Source: a virus
IMG/VR virus record: IMGVR_UViG_3300002483_000062
Span: 4,323 to 26,317 of that record
Direction: 5' to 3' (one strand)
DNA length: 21,995 nucleotides
The notes under the pieces are model-generated. The model had not been told where the DNA came from and did no database searches. It saw only the letters and a program-made list of their open reading frames with translations. This document shows, one piece after another, positions 21,659 through 21,995 of this stretch; the stretch's first letter is position 1, and each line of letters opens with the position of its first letter. The translations under genes were made by a program, and so were the position numbers.

Positions 21659-21666
21659 TATTTAAA
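21659..21666 (-). promoter_or_regulatory. TATA-like promoter for the gene starting at 21637
   Basis: Minus strand TTTAAATA centred 25.5 bases before the ATG at 21637. It lies only 15 bases before the divergent ATG at 21678, too close to serve that gene. Confidence 0.6.
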
Positions 21667-21677
21667 CTTATCATAAT

Positions 21678-21764
21678 ATGACTAAACGACTAACCTGCCC
21701 AAAATGTAATGCAGATAATCATTTTGGAAATTTAAAGTGCAAAGAATGTCAGATTGAATTATGA
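21678..21764 (+). CDS. 28-residue zinc-ribbon microprotein
   Basis: Read directly: ATG at 21678, TGA at 21762-21764. The protein begins MTKRLTCPKCNADNHFGN and ends LKCKECQIEL, two Cys-x2-Cys knuckles (7/10 and 21/24) and little else. The next gene starts within its stop (ATGA). I see no convincing TATA at leaderless distance; the nearest is ATTAATAT around 21642-21649. Function unknown. Confidence 0.5.
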   Translation: MTKRLTCPKCNADNHFGNLKCKECQIEL

Positions 21765-21916
21765 ATTATTGTCCTTCATGCGGTTCATCAACTGAAAAAT
21801 CAGAATCTTCTGAAAGAGAAGATGAGGGATACCCTGATGTATATTTCTTAGATATTGTTTTATTATGCACTAATTGTAATTTAGGCTGGAATTGTATAGG
21901 AACTAAAAAGAAATGA
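21761..21916 (+). CDS. 51-residue zinc-ribbon microprotein
   Basis: Read directly: the ATG at 21761 overlaps the previous stop by four bases (ATGA) and the TGA at 21914-21916 overlaps the next ATG. Knuckles are CPSC (Cys4, Cys7) and CTNC (Cys36, Cys39), with a further Cys45. An acidic Ser/Glu loop lies between them (EKSESSEREDEG). It looks like a complete zinc ribbon. Coupled translation with both neighbours is likely. Confidence 0.6.
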   Translation: MNYCPSCGSSTEKSESSEREDEGYPDVYFLDIVLLCTNCNLGWNCIGTKKK

Positions 21917-21995
21917 TAACTAGAGGCTGTATAAGTTGTAAGAAATTATTTGAGTATGAGGGGGAAATGGGTGTAGGTAGAGGAACAATGAGTAG
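21913..21995 (+). CDS. Third zinc-ribbon microprotein, cut by window edge
   Basis: ATG at 21913 within an ATGA overlap. 27 codons are visible, beginning MITRGCISCKKLFEYEGE with one Cys-x2-Cys knuckle (6/9). The second knuckle, if any, lies beyond the window. Confidence 0.5.
   Translation, partial: MITRGCISCKKLFEYEGEMGVGRGTMS

Noticed and set aside
1-21995. tRNA genes, CRISPR arrays, IS elements, attachment sites
   Set aside because: I looked for cloverleaf-like GC-rich patches, regularly spaced repeats, transposase motifs and integrases, and saw none.

Overview
The window looks like part of the genome of a tailed double-stranded DNA virus (Caudoviricetes, siphovirus-like: HK97-fold capsid, tail tube, tape measure, no sheath gene seen) that infects an archaeon, or a provirus of that kind. 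The archaeal assignment rests on a RadA-type recombinase (helix-hairpin-helix domain plus RecA core) and on promoters. Almost every gene that does not touch its upstream neighbour has a TATA-like octamer (TATTTAAA, TTATATAA, TATATAAA) centred about 25 to 31 bases before its start codon, which is archaeal spacing and implies leaderless or nearly leaderless mRNAs. The DNA is AT-rich. No host marker is present. Low-GC Nitrososphaerota (Thaumarchaeota) are a reasonable guess, since tailed viruses of that group are known from marine metagenomes, but the sequence does not prove it.

Layout. From about 20.1 kb down to base 1 nearly everything is on the minus strand. In transcription order: RadA, a 36-residue zinc ribbon, portal, a 49-residue helical protein, a Cys-rich protein, a two-helix membrane protein, prohead protease, scaffold-like acidic protein, major capsid protein, two small beta-rich proteins, head-tail adaptor, gp10-like neck protein, tail terminator, tail tube, tail assembly chaperone (two overlapping frames, predicted -1 frameshift), tape measure, a distal tail protein with an FN3 domain, a large tail hub with an inserted LamG-like domain, a PD-(D/E)XK nuclease, a Cys4 protein (terminase small-subunit candidate), terminase large subunit, an unknown charged protein, and a truncated zinc protein. 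Terminase therefore follows the tail genes instead of preceding the portal.

Three short plus-strand genes (3618, 15815, 20158) sit inside this leftward array. Each faces one neighbour across an interlocked or shared promoter and overlaps the 3' end of its other neighbour. A fourth plus-strand gene (20935) also overlaps its downstream neighbour.

The right end (20.6-22.0 kb) has mixed strands and tiny genes, and looks like an early or accessory region. A 287-base divergent intergenic region (20648-20934), the largest gene-free stretch here, carries seven TGATCA palindromes and an AT-rich hairpin. It could be an operator cluster or a replication origin. At the far right are three ATGA-coupled zinc-ribbon microproteins, the last cut by the window edge.

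Expression logic. Promoter-preceded genes appear leaderless. Downstream genes in tight pairs start through overlapping or abutting stop/start codons, and two of them (hub, capsid) also have a Shine-Dalgarno-like sequence. No tRNA, rRNA, CRISPR array, IS element, integrase or recognisable lysis enzyme was seen.
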